A stretch of 56,276 nucleotides of DNA from Caldilineales bacterium (GCA_019695115.1 JAIBAP010000039.1:1-56276), one strand, 5' to 3'; counted from the first letter of the stretch, positions 16,851-24,821 are shown. Made by a program: numbers and translations. The notes: generated by a model not told the origin, from the letters alone.

Positions 16851-18242
16851 ATGTCTTTTCAGACCATCATCGAACCTTTTCGGATCAAAGCCGTCGAGCC
16901 GATCCGCCGCACCACCCGCGCCCAACGCCAGGCCGCCCTGGCTGCAGCCGGCTACAATCTCTTTCTGCTGCGGGCCGAGGATGTGCTCATCGACTTGCTC
17001 ACCGATTCGGGCACCGGGGCGATGTCGTCGTGGCAATGGGCGGGGATGATGGTGGGGGATGAGTCCTACGCCGGGGCGAGGTCGTTCTACCGTTTCGAGG
17101 CCACCGTGCAGGAGATCACCGGCTTCAAACACGTCATCCCCACCCACCAGGGCCGGGCGGCCGAGCGCATCCTCTTCGGCACGGCCGTGCAGCCCGGCCA
17201 GGTCGTGCCCAATAACACCCATTTCGACACCACGCGGGCCAATGTCGAGTATCGCAACGCCATCGCCCTCGACATCCCCATCGCCGAAGCGCGGCAGCCG
17301 CAACTCTACCATCCCTTCAAGGGCAGCATCGACCTGGAGGCGCTCGACCGCGTGCTGACCGAGCGCGCCGGTGGGGTTCCCCTGGTGATGCTCACCATCA
17401 CCAACAATTCGGGCGGCGGCCAACCCGTGAGCATGGCCAACATCCGCGCCGCCAGCGAGCTGTGCCGCCGCCACAGCGTGCCTTTCTTCCTCGATGCCTG
17501 CCGTTTTGCCGAGAACGCCTGGTTCATCAAGCTGCGCGAGGAAGGATACGCCGACAAAACGCCGCTTGCCATCGCCCAGGAGATGTTCAGCTACGCCGAT
17601 GGCTGTACGATGAGCGCCAAAAAGGACGGCATGGCCAACATCGGCGGCTTCCTGGCCCTCAACGATGACGATCTGGCCCGGCGCTGCAAGAATCTGCTCA
17701 TCCTCTCCGAGGGCTTTCCTACTTACGGCGGGTTGGCCGGTTACGATTTGGAGGCTATCGCCGTGGGCCTGAAGGAGGCGCTGGATGAGGATTATCTGCG
17801 CTACCGTATTCGCTCGGTCGAGTATGTGGGTGAGATCTGCATGCACAACGACATCCCGCTCATCGTTCCCACCGGCGGCCATGCCATCTACCTGGATGCC
17901 AAAGCCTTGCTACCGCACATCTCCTGGCACGACTACCCGGCCTGGGCGCTGGGCCTGGCGCTCTATCTGGAGGGCGGGGTGCGTTCGGTGGCCATCGACA
18001 GCGTCATGTTCGGCCGCCAGCCCGACGGCAGCGAGAGACCGGCGGCCAACGAACTCGTGCGTCTGGCGTTCCCCCGCCGTGTGTACACCCAAAGCCACAT
18101 CGACTACCTGGCCGAGGTGCTGATCCACACCAAAGAACTGGCCCCGCGCATCCGCGGCGTCCGTATGATCGAGGAACCGCCCGTGTTACGGCATTTCACC
18201 GCTCGCTTCGAGCCGCTGGCGGTAGGATTGGTGGTCGATTGA
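16851..18242 (+). CDS. tnaA: Tryptophanase (tryptophan indole-lyase)
   Basis: 463 residues from ATG 16851, preceded by CAGGAG. It is a PLP-dependent beta-eliminating lyase that converts L-tryptophan to indole, pyruvate and ammonia. The cofactor Lys is in 'TMSAKKDGMANIGG' (about residue 258). To separate it from the close relative tyrosine phenol-lyase, I used two positions reported as specificity-determining. Tryptophanase has Asp where the lyase has Thr, and here 'HFDTTR' (Asp ~126) fits tryptophanase; it has His in 'LRHFTA' where the lyase has Phe, and His is present here. No tnaC leader peptide or tnaB permease is seen. The upstream palindrome may affect expression. It stands alone on the plus strand between minus-strand operons. 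Confidence 0.93.
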   Translation: MSFQTIIEPFRIKAVEPIRRTTRAQRQAALAAAGYNLFLLRAEDVLIDLLTDSGTGAMSSWQWAGMMVGDESYAGARSFYRFEATVQEITGFKHVIPTHQGRAAERILFGTAVQPGQVVPNNTHFDTTRANVEYRNAIALDIPIAEARQPQLYHPFKGSIDLEALDRVLTERAGGVPLVMLTITNNSGGGQPVSMANIRAASELCRRHSVPFFLDACRFAENAWFIKLREEGYADKTPLAIAQEMFSYADGCTMSAKKDGMANIGGFLALNDDDLARRCKNLLILSEGFPTYGGLAGYDLEAIAVGLKEALDEDYLRYRIRSVEYVGEICMHNDIPLIVPTGGHAIYLDAKALLPHISWHDYPAWALGLALYLEGGVRSVAIDSVMFGRQPDGSERPAANELVRLAFPRRVYTQSHIDYLAEVLIHTKELAPRIRGVRMIEEPPVLRHFTARFEPLAVGLVVD

Positions 18243-18274
18243 GGATCACCTGGCTGCTTTTCCAAAGACTACGA

Positions 18275-18520
18275 TCAAGCCGCCCACTCCAATTCGAGCT
18301 TGCGGTGGCTGCGGACGCAGTCCTTCAGGTATAGGTTGATCAGCGCCTGATAGGGGATGCCATTCTCTTCGGACATCGCCTTGAAGTACTCGACGACGTC
18401 GACGCTCAGACGAATGGTCACAGGCTTCTTGAGTAGTTTGGTATAGGGATTCTTGGTCGAATCGGAAAAGTCGTATTCTTCTTTCATCTCAGGAATGTCT
18501 CGTATTGGTTGCGCTGACAC
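18275..18520 (-). CDS. BrnA/CopG-like antitoxin without toxin
   Basis: 81 residues from GTG 18520, or a shorter form from ATG 18487. The core 'DFSDSTKNPYTKLLKKPVTIRLSVDVVEYFKAMSEENGIPYQALINLYLKDC' region (not quoted fully) resembles BrnA-type antitoxins with a ribbon-helix-helix DNA-binding fold. The usual brnT toxin should lie just upstream on the same strand. Instead the gene follows an ABC ATPase with one base between them, so it is an orphan antitoxin or a stand-alone regulator. It may control itself or the ABC gene (inference). Confidence 0.8.
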   Translation of the reverse strand: MSAQPIRDIPEMKEEYDFSDSTKNPYTKLLKKPVTIRLSVDVVEYFKAMSEENGIPYQALINLYLKDCVRSHRKLELEWAA

Positions 18521-18521
18521 C

Positions 18522-19355
18522 TCACCTTTTAGGCGAAAACATGCTTCTCCAAAGCCCCGTCAACCCGCCCCCGCCCTCTCCCTTCTCGTCCACATCGATG
18601 TGCTCGATGTCGCCCAACCGTTGGCTGACCATCGCTCTGGCCATCTCGGCTTCGTTGTAGCCCTCGCGGTCATAGGTTCCGGCCGCCTTGCCATCGCGCA
18701 CAATGGTCAGGCGGTCGCCGACCTGTGCGGCGTCGTTGAGCCGTCGCGAGAGATAGAGGCAGGTCATGCCCAGGGCAGGCAGCCGGCGCACGGCATAGAG
18801 GAGCTGGCTGACAGCTTCGGCCGTGGCCAGGTTGGTGGTCGGTTCATCGAGGACGACCAGGCGCGGGTGCGTGCTGACCGCACGGGCGATCATCAACAAC
18901 CGCTGTTGGATGGGGCTGAGCTGGCCGACCCTGGCATCCAGCGGCAGGTGGAGATGGAGCATGTCCAGGGCGGCCTGGGCCTGTTTGTGCACCTCGACGG
19001 TGCGGATGAAGAAGCGATTCTGGTGCTCCCACCGCCCCATGACGATGTTCTCGGCCACGCTCAGTTGCTCGAACAGGCCCAGACGCCGCGGCACGACGCT
19101 GATCCCGGCCCGGATGGCATCGGCCGGGCCGTGGAACTGCATGACCTGGCCCTCCAACACCACCTCGCCCGCGAAAGCGCCGTGCGGATGGATGCCGGCC
19201 AGGATGCGGAGCAGGGTGGTCTTGCCCGCTCCTAACTCGCCCAGCAAAGCATGAATCTCCTCTTTCTGCACCGCCAGGGAGAAGTCGTCCAGCGCGGCGA
19301 CGTTGGGGTAGGTCTTAGTGAGGTGGCGGAGTTCGAGGAGCGGGGGGGTGGGCAT
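18522..19355 (-). CDS. Lone ABC ATPase, sugar-importer type, degenerate
   Basis: 277 residues, one nucleotide-binding domain of the RbsA/XylG/MglA lineage, whose members usually have two. Walker A is 'GELGAGKTT' and Walker B is 'LVVLDEPT', both intact. The signature LSGGQ-type motif reads 'LSPIQQRLL' with no Gly, and the H-loop 'SHRL' reads 'SRRLND' with Arg for His. The C-terminus ends in a Gly-rich tail. No permease or substrate-binding protein is nearby. It may be a weak ATPase with a non-transport role, or a decaying half of an importer ATPase. It is immediately followed by the BrnA-like gene. Confidence 0.82.
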   Translation of the reverse strand: MPTPPLLELRHLTKTYPNVAALDDFSLAVQKEEIHALLGELGAGKTTLLRILAGIHPHGAFAGEVVLEGQVMQFHGPADAIRAGISVVPRRLGLFEQLSVAENIVMGRWEHQNRFFIRTVEVHKQAQAALDMLHLHLPLDARVGQLSPIQQRLLMIARAVSTHPRLVVLDEPTTNLATAEAVSQLLYAVRRLPALGMTCLYLSRRLNDAAQVGDRLTIVRDGKAAGTYDREGYNEAEMARAMVSQRLGDIEHIDVDEKGEGGGGLTGLWRSMFSPKR

Positions 19356-19460
19356 GGGGAGGAAGGCGTATCGAGAGGCAGCGGTCGGTGTGGGTATTGT
19401 AGCACACCCAGGACGCGGTCGAAGTTAGCCTGCGACGCGCTTCCGTTGTATAGTTGGCCT

Positions 19461-19653
19461 ATGAATACTGTTGAAGGGCTCCGATGGTTGCGCGCCGCCA
19501 AGAGCGACTTGGGCATGGCGCAGGCGTTGCTGTCGGTACCCAGATGCTTTGCCAGAAGGCATTCCCTCCGAGCAATATGACAGGGATATGGCAGAGCAAG
19601 CCATTGTCGATGCACAGTCGATCCTGGCGTTTGTTGAGGAGCGCCTCCGATGA
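19461..19653 (+). pseudogene. Decayed HEPN-domain toxin
   Basis: The first ~24 codons (from ATG 19461: 'MNTVEGLRWLRAAKSD' and onward to 'ALLSV') are a typical HEPN N-terminus. The last ~35 codons, in another frame, give 'PEGIPSEQYDRDMAEQ' to 'LAFVEERLR', a typical HEPN C-terminus. The ~65-70 residues between, including the R-x4-6-H active-site region, are missing and the two parts are out of frame. The remnant overlaps the MNT start by ATGA, as in intact HEPN-MNT operons. A TATAGT hexamer (19449-19454) lies 6 bases before the ATG. Confidence 0.8.
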
Positions 19654-20099
19654 AGACTGACGTTGCCTTGCCGCTGTATCAAACCGGCATCGAAACTCAT
19701 TGCCACCGCGTGGTCGCTGTGTTCCAGCCTGACTGCGTCATCGTGCACGGTTCCATCGCCCGTGGTGATTACACACCCCACAGCGATGTAGATATTGTCG
19801 TGATTGGCGGCAATCTACCGGCAAATTTCTTCGCACGCATGTTTGAACTCAATCGCTTGCGCGATGGCAAGACACCCATCGAGGCTGTTGCTTACACTCG
19901 GAACGAATGGGAAAGTATGCGACGCCAATTCCATCTCACCGCGCTCGAAACGATGGAATGGGGCATTCCGCTTTATGGTGAGGCGCTTTTTGCTGCCTGG
20001 AAGGCCGAATTCGAGCGATGGAAGACGATGGGGCTGCGAAGAAGGGACGCTGGCTGGTCGACGCCGGCCCTGCTGGACGACGCGGCTTACGTCCGATAG
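19650..20099 (+). CDS. MNT-domain nucleotidyltransferase (HEPN-MNT antitoxin)
   Basis: 149 residues. It has the minimal nucleotidyltransferase motif 'GSIARGDYTPHSDVDIVV' (GSx10DxD) at about residues 35-52. In HEPN-MNT modules this protein modifies the HEPN toxin with AMP and so silences it. The body looks intact, but its toxin partner is broken, so it is an orphan antitoxin. The last three codons and the stop (YVR-stop) lie within the 155-bp copy of the argJ 3' end that begins at 20088, so the natural C-terminus may have been cut and replaced at the junction. Confidence 0.87.
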   Translation: MKTDVALPLYQTGIETHCHRVVAVFQPDCVIVHGSIARGDYTPHSDVDIVVIGGNLPANFFARMFELNRLRDGKTPIEAVAYTRNEWESMRRQFHLTALETMEWGIPLYGEALFAAWKAEFERWKTMGLRRRDAGWSTPALLDDAAYVR

Positions 20100-20242
20100 C
20101 TCCCGTTCACCGTCACATACTCGTGGCTGAGGTCGCAAGTCCAGACGGTGGCCTGGCCGGGGCCGGAACCCAGGCGGAGGTCGATCAGCAGCTCGGGCTG
20201 GGCAAAGCGGTGGGAGGATTCGGCTTCGTCGAAGGGGAGCGG
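20088..20242 (-). repeat. Duplicated argJ 3' end (distal copy)
   Basis: 155 bp matching 21113-21267 at an offset of 1,025 with only four mismatches seen by eye. It encodes, on the minus strand, the last ~50 residues of ArgJ ending 'NGSYRT' and a TAA stop. No start or other ArgJ sequence accompanies it. It bounds the two-gene insertion at 20289-21064. Confidence 0.92.
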
Positions 20243-20288
20243 CGGGGTGGGCATCGGAAAAGTACGTTCGCCTGACGGAAGTGTGATA

Positions 20289-20690
20289 TCAAGAACTGCT
20301 ACCGTCGTCTTCGACCAGAGCCGCCGTCAACGCCGGGCCATCCAGTAGCAGACGCAATCGATTGAGAACGTTTCTGCCCAATACAACCTCATTCCCTTGC
20401 TCATCACCAACGACATAGACCCCAGGAAGGGTGAGTTGGGCGATGCGTACATCCACAAAATAGAGGAATACTTTGCGCCTTTCGCCCCACTGACTGCGCA
20501 AAGAGGCTGCAAACGCTCGTTTAGCCCCAAGAACCTTGAGATGGTGAAGCGGCACGATGGTAGCGTCGGCGCCTGAGTCGATGATTGCTGTTAGGGGTAG
20601 GCTACTATCGCCAGTTGCTGTGGAGAGGACGATCGGGCAGCTTGGCGCTGGCGGATCGTAAGCTGAATCATACGGAAAGCGCGTGCTCAA
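20289..20690 (-). CDS. Retropepsin-like aspartic protease
   Basis: 133 residues. The active-site motif 'AIIDSGADATIVPLHHL' is the D-S/T-G-A signature of retropepsin-like enzymes (DUF/gag-asp type). Downstream, 'GDEQGNEVVLGRNVLNRLRLLLDG' resembles the conserved flap-to-hLGhd region ('LGRNVLN'). One active-site Asp per chain implies a homodimer. The gene overlaps the preceding small gene by ATGA (20687-20690), so the pair is translated together. Substrate unknown. Such pairs recur in Chloroflexota and cyanobacteria as far as I recall, but no function has been established. Confidence 0.85.
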   Translation of the reverse strand: MSTRFPYDSAYDPPAPSCPIVLSTATGDSSLPLTAIIDSGADATIVPLHHLKVLGAKRAFAASLRSQWGERRKVFLYFVDVRIAQLTLPGVYVVGDEQGNEVVLGRNVLNRLRLLLDGPALTAALVEDDGSSS

Positions 20691-21064
20691 AACACGGTCT
20701 CCGTTCTGGCAGTGCCTCCCAATCGGCGGATCTCGCGCGGAGGGGGCGGGAGCAAAGGTGCGATGAGCACAGGCAGCAAGCCGAAGTCAGCACGGACGCG
20801 GTGCTCCAGGCGCGCAAGATCAGGATCGTGATCGACTACCTCGCCCTGGCGCATCGCCACAAAGCCGCCGCGGTAGCGCGCCAGGAGAGAATCGTAGGCT
20901 AACCAGAACGCTTCTGTCTCTCTGATGATGGCGGCCTCTTCGATGGCATCGAAGTAGGTCTGGACGGCCTCCTCCAGCACATCATCAGCTGGCCGATCGG
21001 TAGCCTGGGCCCATTGCGTCACTCTTTCGGTCAGGGTTGGTTTGGCAAGAACGAGCACTGTCAT
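20687..21064 (-). CDS. Small DUF5678-like partner of retropepsin
   Basis: 125 residues from ATG 21064; longer frames run into argJ. The N-terminal ~50 residues look like a helical dimerisation or ribbon-helix-helix-type segment ('LTERVTQWAQATDRPADDVLEEAV'). The C-terminal part, 'LLARYRGGFVAMRQGEVVDHD', followed by 'LARLEHRVRADFG' and 'PVLI', resembles the DUF5678-type strand-helix unit. It is co-transcribed and translationally coupled with the aspartic protease. By organisation (short helical gene first, enzyme second, ATGA overlap) the pair mimics a toxin-antitoxin operon, but that is inference only. Confidence 0.75.
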   Translation of the reverse strand: MTVLVLAKPTLTERVTQWAQATDRPADDVLEEAVQTYFDAIEEAAIIRETEAFWLAYDSLLARYRGGFVAMRQGEVVDHDPDLARLEHRVRADFGLLPVLIAPLLPPPPREIRRLGGTARTETVF

Positions 21065-21111
21065 GGTGAAGTCTCGAAGAGGTGAGGTGACAGTGGCATT
21101 GTACCACAACT

Positions 21112-22422
21112 CTACGTCCGATAGCTCCCGTTCACCGTCACATACTCGTGGCTGAGGTCGCAAGTCCAGACGGTGGCCTGGCCGGGGCCGGAACCCAGGC
21201 GGAGGTCGATCAGAAGCTCGGGTTGGGCAAAACGGCGGGAGGATTCGGCTTCGTCGAAGGGGAGCGGGGCGCCGGCCGAGACCAGATGGAGGGGCGGGAG
21301 CAGGGTCTCCGCCTGCCCCCCGCCGCTGACCCACAACTCGGCCAGCCCTGGTTCGAAGCCAACGCCGCTGTTCCCCGCTGCCATCAGGATCCGGCCCCAG
21401 TTGGCGTCGCCGCCGTAGACCGCCGTCTTGACCAACGGCGAGATGGCGATGGCGTTGGCCACCCGGTGGGCGTCGGCGTCGGATGGCAGCCCGGTCGCCT
21501 GGATGGTCACGAATTTGGTCGCGCCTTCGCCGTCGCGGACGATGGCCTGGGCGAGGGTGGTGCAGACTTGGGTCAACAGAGCGGTGAATTCGGCAGAAGG
21601 ACGACTAAAGTCGTCACTACGAGGGTCGTTACTATGAGAGTCGTCACTATGAGGGTCGTCACTATGAGACATAAGGGGGTTCCCGGCCAGGCCGTTGGCC
21701 AGCACGACCAGCGTATCGTTGGTGCTGGTGTCGCCATCCACGCTGATGCGGTTGAACGAACGGTCGGCGGCGTGTTTCAGGGCTGCTTGCAGGGCCTCGG
21801 CGGTAATGTCGGCATCGGTGACGACGGCGGCCAGCATGGTGGCCATGTTGGGGTGGATCATCCCCGCCCCTTTCGCCATCCCCGCCACCGTCACTGTCGC
21901 CCCGCCCACCTGCCCCCGCGCCCAGGCGACCTTCATACGCGTGTCGGTGGTCATGATCGCCGTGGCGGCGGCCTCGAAACCGGCGTCGTCGGCGCGCAGG
22001 GCCTGATAAAGCGTGGGCAGGGCGGCTTCGATGCGCTCGACTGGCAGGGGCTGGCCGATGACGCCGGTGGACATCACAAACGTCGACCACGGGGCCAGGC
22101 CAAATGCCGCTTCGACGGCTTCGGCGCTACGCCGGGTGGCTGCCAATCCCTCGGCGCCGGTCACGGCGTTGGCATTGCCGCTGTTCACCAGCACAGCCTG
22201 CACACCGTCTGGGTTGAGGGCCAGCAGTTGCCGGTCATACTGCACGGGCGCGGCTGCGTAGCGGTTCTGCGTGAATACGGCCGCCGCCGTGCAGGGCGTT
22301 TCGCTGAGGATCAGAGCCAGGTCGGGCGCGCCGGCCATCTTCTTGATCCCGCAGTGGATGCCGGCGAAGGAGAAGCCGGTGGGGAGTGATATCCGCGCTG
22401 TTCCTGTTGAAGATGAAACCAT
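21112..22422 (-). CDS. argJ: Bifunctional glutamate N-acetyltransferase / ornithine acetyltransferase
   Basis: 436 residues. It transfers acetyl from N-acetylornithine to glutamate and closes the cyclic arginine pathway. The self-cleavage site that makes the alpha and beta chains is clear: 'KGAGMIHPNMATMLA', with Thr as nucleophile; 'VNSGNANAVTG' and 'DTSTNDTL' are other family blocks. It ends in the typical 'SHEYVTVNGSYRT'. An insertion after 'LAGNPL' consists of His-Ser-Asp-Asp units ('SHSDDPHSDDSHSNDPR'), encoded by a tandem repeat at 21601-21671; other ArgJ proteins have a short loop there. Its 3' end is duplicated at 20088-20242. argG lies ~630 bases upstream on the same strand. Confidence 0.96.
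   Translation of the reverse strand: MVSSSTGTARISLPTGFSFAGIHCGIKKMAGAPDLALILSETPCTAAAVFTQNRYAAAPVQYDRQLLALNPDGVQAVLVNSGNANAVTGAEGLAATRRSAEAVEAAFGLAPWSTFVMSTGVIGQPLPVERIEAALPTLYQALRADDAGFEAAATAIMTTDTRMKVAWARGQVGGATVTVAGMAKGAGMIHPNMATMLAAVVTDADITAEALQAALKHAADRSFNRISVDGDTSTNDTLVVLANGLAGNPLMSHSDDPHSDDSHSNDPRSDDFSRPSAEFTALLTQVCTTLAQAIVRDGEGATKFVTIQATGLPSDADAHRVANAIAISPLVKTAVYGGDANWGRILMAAGNSGVGFEPGLAELWVSGGGQAETLLPPLHLVSAGAPLPFDEAESSRRFAQPELLIDLRLGSGPGQATVWTCDLSHEYVTVNGSYRT
21601..21671. repeat. Palindrome plus 15-bp tandem repeat inside argJ
   Basis: It begins with the palindrome ACGACTAAAGTCGT (21601-21614), followed by about four units of the type CACTATGAGGGTCGT. Its length keeps the argJ frame open. 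The palindrome is the same element family as ACGACTGAAGTCGT found twice at 46323-46438 upstream of murJ. Confidence 0.85.
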
Positions 22423-22455
22423 GTGAAACCTCTATTCCTGTGAGCCAATCCCTGG

Positions 22456-22592
22456 TCACGGAAGGTCAAGTGCGCCCAAGATCGCTTCCACCTCATCCAG
22501 GAAGTCGTCTAGATCGACGCTTCGTCGCCCTTCCTCACTCCTATCATGTAATTCAGGAGCATCCAATGGGTGTCGATGCCAATGTCATGCTA
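22456..22592 (-). pseudogene. Possible remnant of a small partner gene
   Basis: Directly downstream of the 22590-22895 gene, one minus-strand frame reads 'HDIGIDTHWMLLNYMIG' and onward to 'KGDEASI' before a stop. Allowing a one-base shift, it continues as 'LDDFLDEVEAILGAL' to a second stop at 22456. It has protein-like character but no start, and looks like the C-terminal end of a broken gene. This is a weak call from reading alone. Confidence 0.3.
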
Positions 22593-22895
22593 TGACGCCA
22601 ATTTGCGCAACCGATCGATCTCTTCTTCCATATCCATCACCCCTGTCACCGCCATTTCCCAGTCGAAATAGTCTTGCTCGGCGGCAAAGGTGGGCTGCGT
22701 CGTGAGGATCATCTGTCGGAAGCTCTGGAAGTCTTGACCGTATTTGGCCTCATACCCCCGCGTCATCGTGCGATACTTGATCAGATTCCGCTGGGCGCGC
22801 TCGAGCAGCAACTGCGCGAGAACTTGATTCCAATCGAGATTGGGAAAGAGACGTTGGGCGCTGGCGCGAAGGGCCGCTGTGGTCAATGTTGCCAT
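22590..22895 (-). CDS. Small helical protein, antitoxin-like
   Basis: 101 residues from ATG 22895, chosen because everything upstream in frame is derived from the heptanucleotide repeat. The protein is predicted almost wholly helical and acidic at the C-terminus ('AEQDYFDWEMAVTGVMDMEEEIDRL'). Similar small proteins usually sit first in two-gene toxin-antitoxin-like operons. Here only a broken fragment follows. I cannot assign a family with certainty. Confidence 0.6.
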   Translation of the reverse strand: MATLTTAALRASAQRLFPNLDWNQVLAQLLLERAQRNLIKYRTMTRGYEAKYGQDFQSFRQMILTTQPTFAAEQDYFDWEMAVTGVMDMEEEIDRLRKLAS

Positions 22896-22997
22896 GACTC
22901 CTACTCCAGAAAGACGGATTTGCTTCGCTTTTCGACAGCATTGCAGTTGTCGTACAGCATCGCCATGATACCATGCACAGATCAGTTCGGCAACACG

Positions 22998-23054
22998 TAT
23001 TGCGTATTGCGTATTCTCGTCGTTACGCAACACGCAACACGCAACACGCAACAA
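22998..23054. repeat. Short heptanucleotide array (CGCAACA type)
   Basis: Units such as GCGTATT and repeated CGCAACA lie between argG and the small helical gene. They have the same 7-bp period as the other arrays in the window. Confidence 0.75.
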
Positions 23055-23056
23055 AA

Positions 23057-24325
23057 CTAATCCCGCTTGAAGGCGCTATAATCGGTCGCCCGGTAGCGCG
23101 AAGCGCCGTGACGCTCGATCTCCAGCATTGCCTGCACCTTGAGGGGCAGCCCGAACAGCTTGATGAAGCCCTCGGCGTCCTTCTGGTTGTAGACATCGTC
23201 CTCGCCAAAGGTGACGTAATCCTCGCGATAGAGGCTGTGCGGACTCTTGCGGCCCACCAGGATGGCGTTGCCCTTGTAGAGCTTGAAGCGGACCGTGCCG
23301 GTGAGGTTCTTTTCCGTCGTTTGTACGAAGGCGTCGAAAGCCTCGCGCAGGGGCGTGAACCACTGGCCGTTGTAGACCAGATCGGCGTACTTCAGCCCGA
23401 TCATCTGCTTGTAGTGCAAGGTTTCCTTGTCCAGGCAGAGCTGTTCGAGGGCGGCATGGGCCTCGTGCAACAGCGTGCCGCCGGGCGTCTCGTACACCCC
23501 GTGCGACTTCATCCCCACCAGCCGGTTCTCCACCAGATCGATGCGGCCGATGCCGTGCTTGGCGCCGATGCGATTCAGTTCCTGCATGACCCCCACCGGC
23601 CCGTGCGAGACGCCATTCACGCGGAAGGGGATGCCGGTCTTGAAGTCGATCTCCAGGTATTCCGGCTCGTTGGGCGCAGCTTCGGGGGCGGTGGTGAGGG
23701 TGTACATCACCTCTTCTGGCTCGTTCCAGGGGTCTTCCAGCAGCCCGCCTTCGTGGCTCATGTGGAAGAGATTGCGGTCGCGGCTGTAGATCGATTTCTC
23801 GGTGGCGGTGACGGGGACATGATGTTCGGCGGCGTAGTCCAGGGCGTCCTTGCGGCTGCGGATCTCCCATTCGCGCCAGGGCGCGACGATGCGCAGGCGC
23901 GGATTCAGGGCCATGATCGTCAGTTCGAAGCGCACCTGGTCGTTGCCTTTGCCGGTGGCGCCGTGCGCGACTGCATCGCAGCCCTCCATCTCGGCGATCT
24001 CGACCAGTCGCTTGGCGATCAGCGGGCGGGCCATCGAGGTCCCCAGAAGGTATTTACGCTCGTAGATGGCCCCGGCCTGCATGGTGGGGAAGACGAAATC
24101 GGTGATGAATTCCAGCCGCAGGTCTTCGATGGTGCATTTGCTGGCGCCGGAGGCGATGGCCTTCGCCTCCAGGCCCGACAGCTCCTCTTCCTGCCCCAGG
24201 TCGGCGCAGAAACAGACGACTTCGCAGCCATAGTTGTTGCGCAGCCAGGGGACGATGACGCTGGTATCGAGGCCGCCGGAGTAGGCGAGGGCGATTTTCT
24301 TGACTTTGGGTTTGTTGGTGGGCAT
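23057..24325 (-). CDS. argG: Argininosuccinate synthase
   Basis: 422 residues from ATG 24325; the open frame extends ~175 codons upstream only because the adjacent repeat array contains no stops. The enzyme joins citrulline and aspartate with ATP to make argininosuccinate. The PP-loop '[13 protein letters not shown]' is at residues ~12-24, and '[19 protein letters not shown]' and '[18 protein letters not shown]' are family blocks. It lies near argJ on the same strand, forming a loose arginine gene neighbourhood. Regulation may involve the leader region at 24830-24993, which carries a promoter, a short Arg-rich leader frame and a terminator. Confidence 0.97.
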   Translation of the reverse strand: MPTNKPKVKKIALAYSGGLDTSVIVPWLRNNYGCEVVCFCADLGQEEELSGLEAKAIASGASKCTIEDLRLEFITDFVFPTMQAGAIYERKYLLGTSMARPLIAKRLVEIAEMEGCDAVAHGATGKGNDQVRFELTIMALNPRLRIVAPWREWEIRSRKDALDYAAEHHVPVTATEKSIYSRDRNLFHMSHEGGLLEDPWNEPEEVMYTLTTAPEAAPNEPEYLEIDFKTGIPFRVNGVSHGPVGVMQELNRIGAKHGIGRIDLVENRLVGMKSHGVYETPGGTLLHEAHAALEQLCLDKETLHYKQMIGLKYADLVYNGQWFTPLREAFDAFVQTTEKNLTGTVRFKLYKGNAILVGRKSPHSLYREDYVTFGEDDVYNQKDAEGFIKLFGLPLKVQAMLEIERHGASRYRATDYSAFKRD

Positions 24326-24359
24326 GGGGTGGCTCCTGAGAGGAAATGCGAATTGCGGA

Positions 24360-24775
24360 TTGCGAAACGTGAGGCGTGAGGCGTGAAACGTGGGGCGTGA
24401 AACGTGAGGCGTGAGGCGTGAGGCGTGAGGCGTGAAACGTGGGGCGTGAGGCGTGAGGCGTGAAACGGGAGGCGTGAAACGGGAGGCGTGAAACGGGAGG
24501 CGTGAAACGGGAGGCGTGAAACGGGAGGCGTGAAACGGGAGGCGTGAAACGTGGGGCGTGAAACGTGGGGCGTGAAACGTGAGGCGTGAGGCGTGAGGCG
24601 TGAGGCGTGAAACGGGAGGCGTGAAACGGGAGGCGTGAAACGGGAGGCGTGAAACGGGAGGCGTGAAACGTGAGGCGTGAAACGGGAGGCGTGAAACGTG
24701 AGGCGTGAAACGTGAGGCGTGAAACGTGAGGCGTGAAACGTGAGGCGTGAAACGTGAGGCGTGAAACGGAACACG
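24360..24775. repeat. Large heptanucleotide tandem array
   Basis: Over 400 bp of 7-bp units, mostly alternating GTGAAAC with GTGAGGC, GGGAGGC or GTGGGGC, so a 14-bp higher-order period is also visible. All three minus-strand frames are open and encode '[13 protein letters not shown]'-type sequences; these are not proteins. It separates argG from its presumed promoter and terminator region. Smaller relatives are at 3621-3720, 22998-23054 and 37388-37462. Confidence 0.95.
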
Positions 24776-24821
24776 AAACACGGGACACGGAACACGCAAC
24801 ACGGAACACGCAACACGGAAC

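Noticed and set aside
24360-24775. CRISPR-like array
   Set aside because: Units are 7 and 14 bp and continuous, with no unique spacers; no cas genes nearby.
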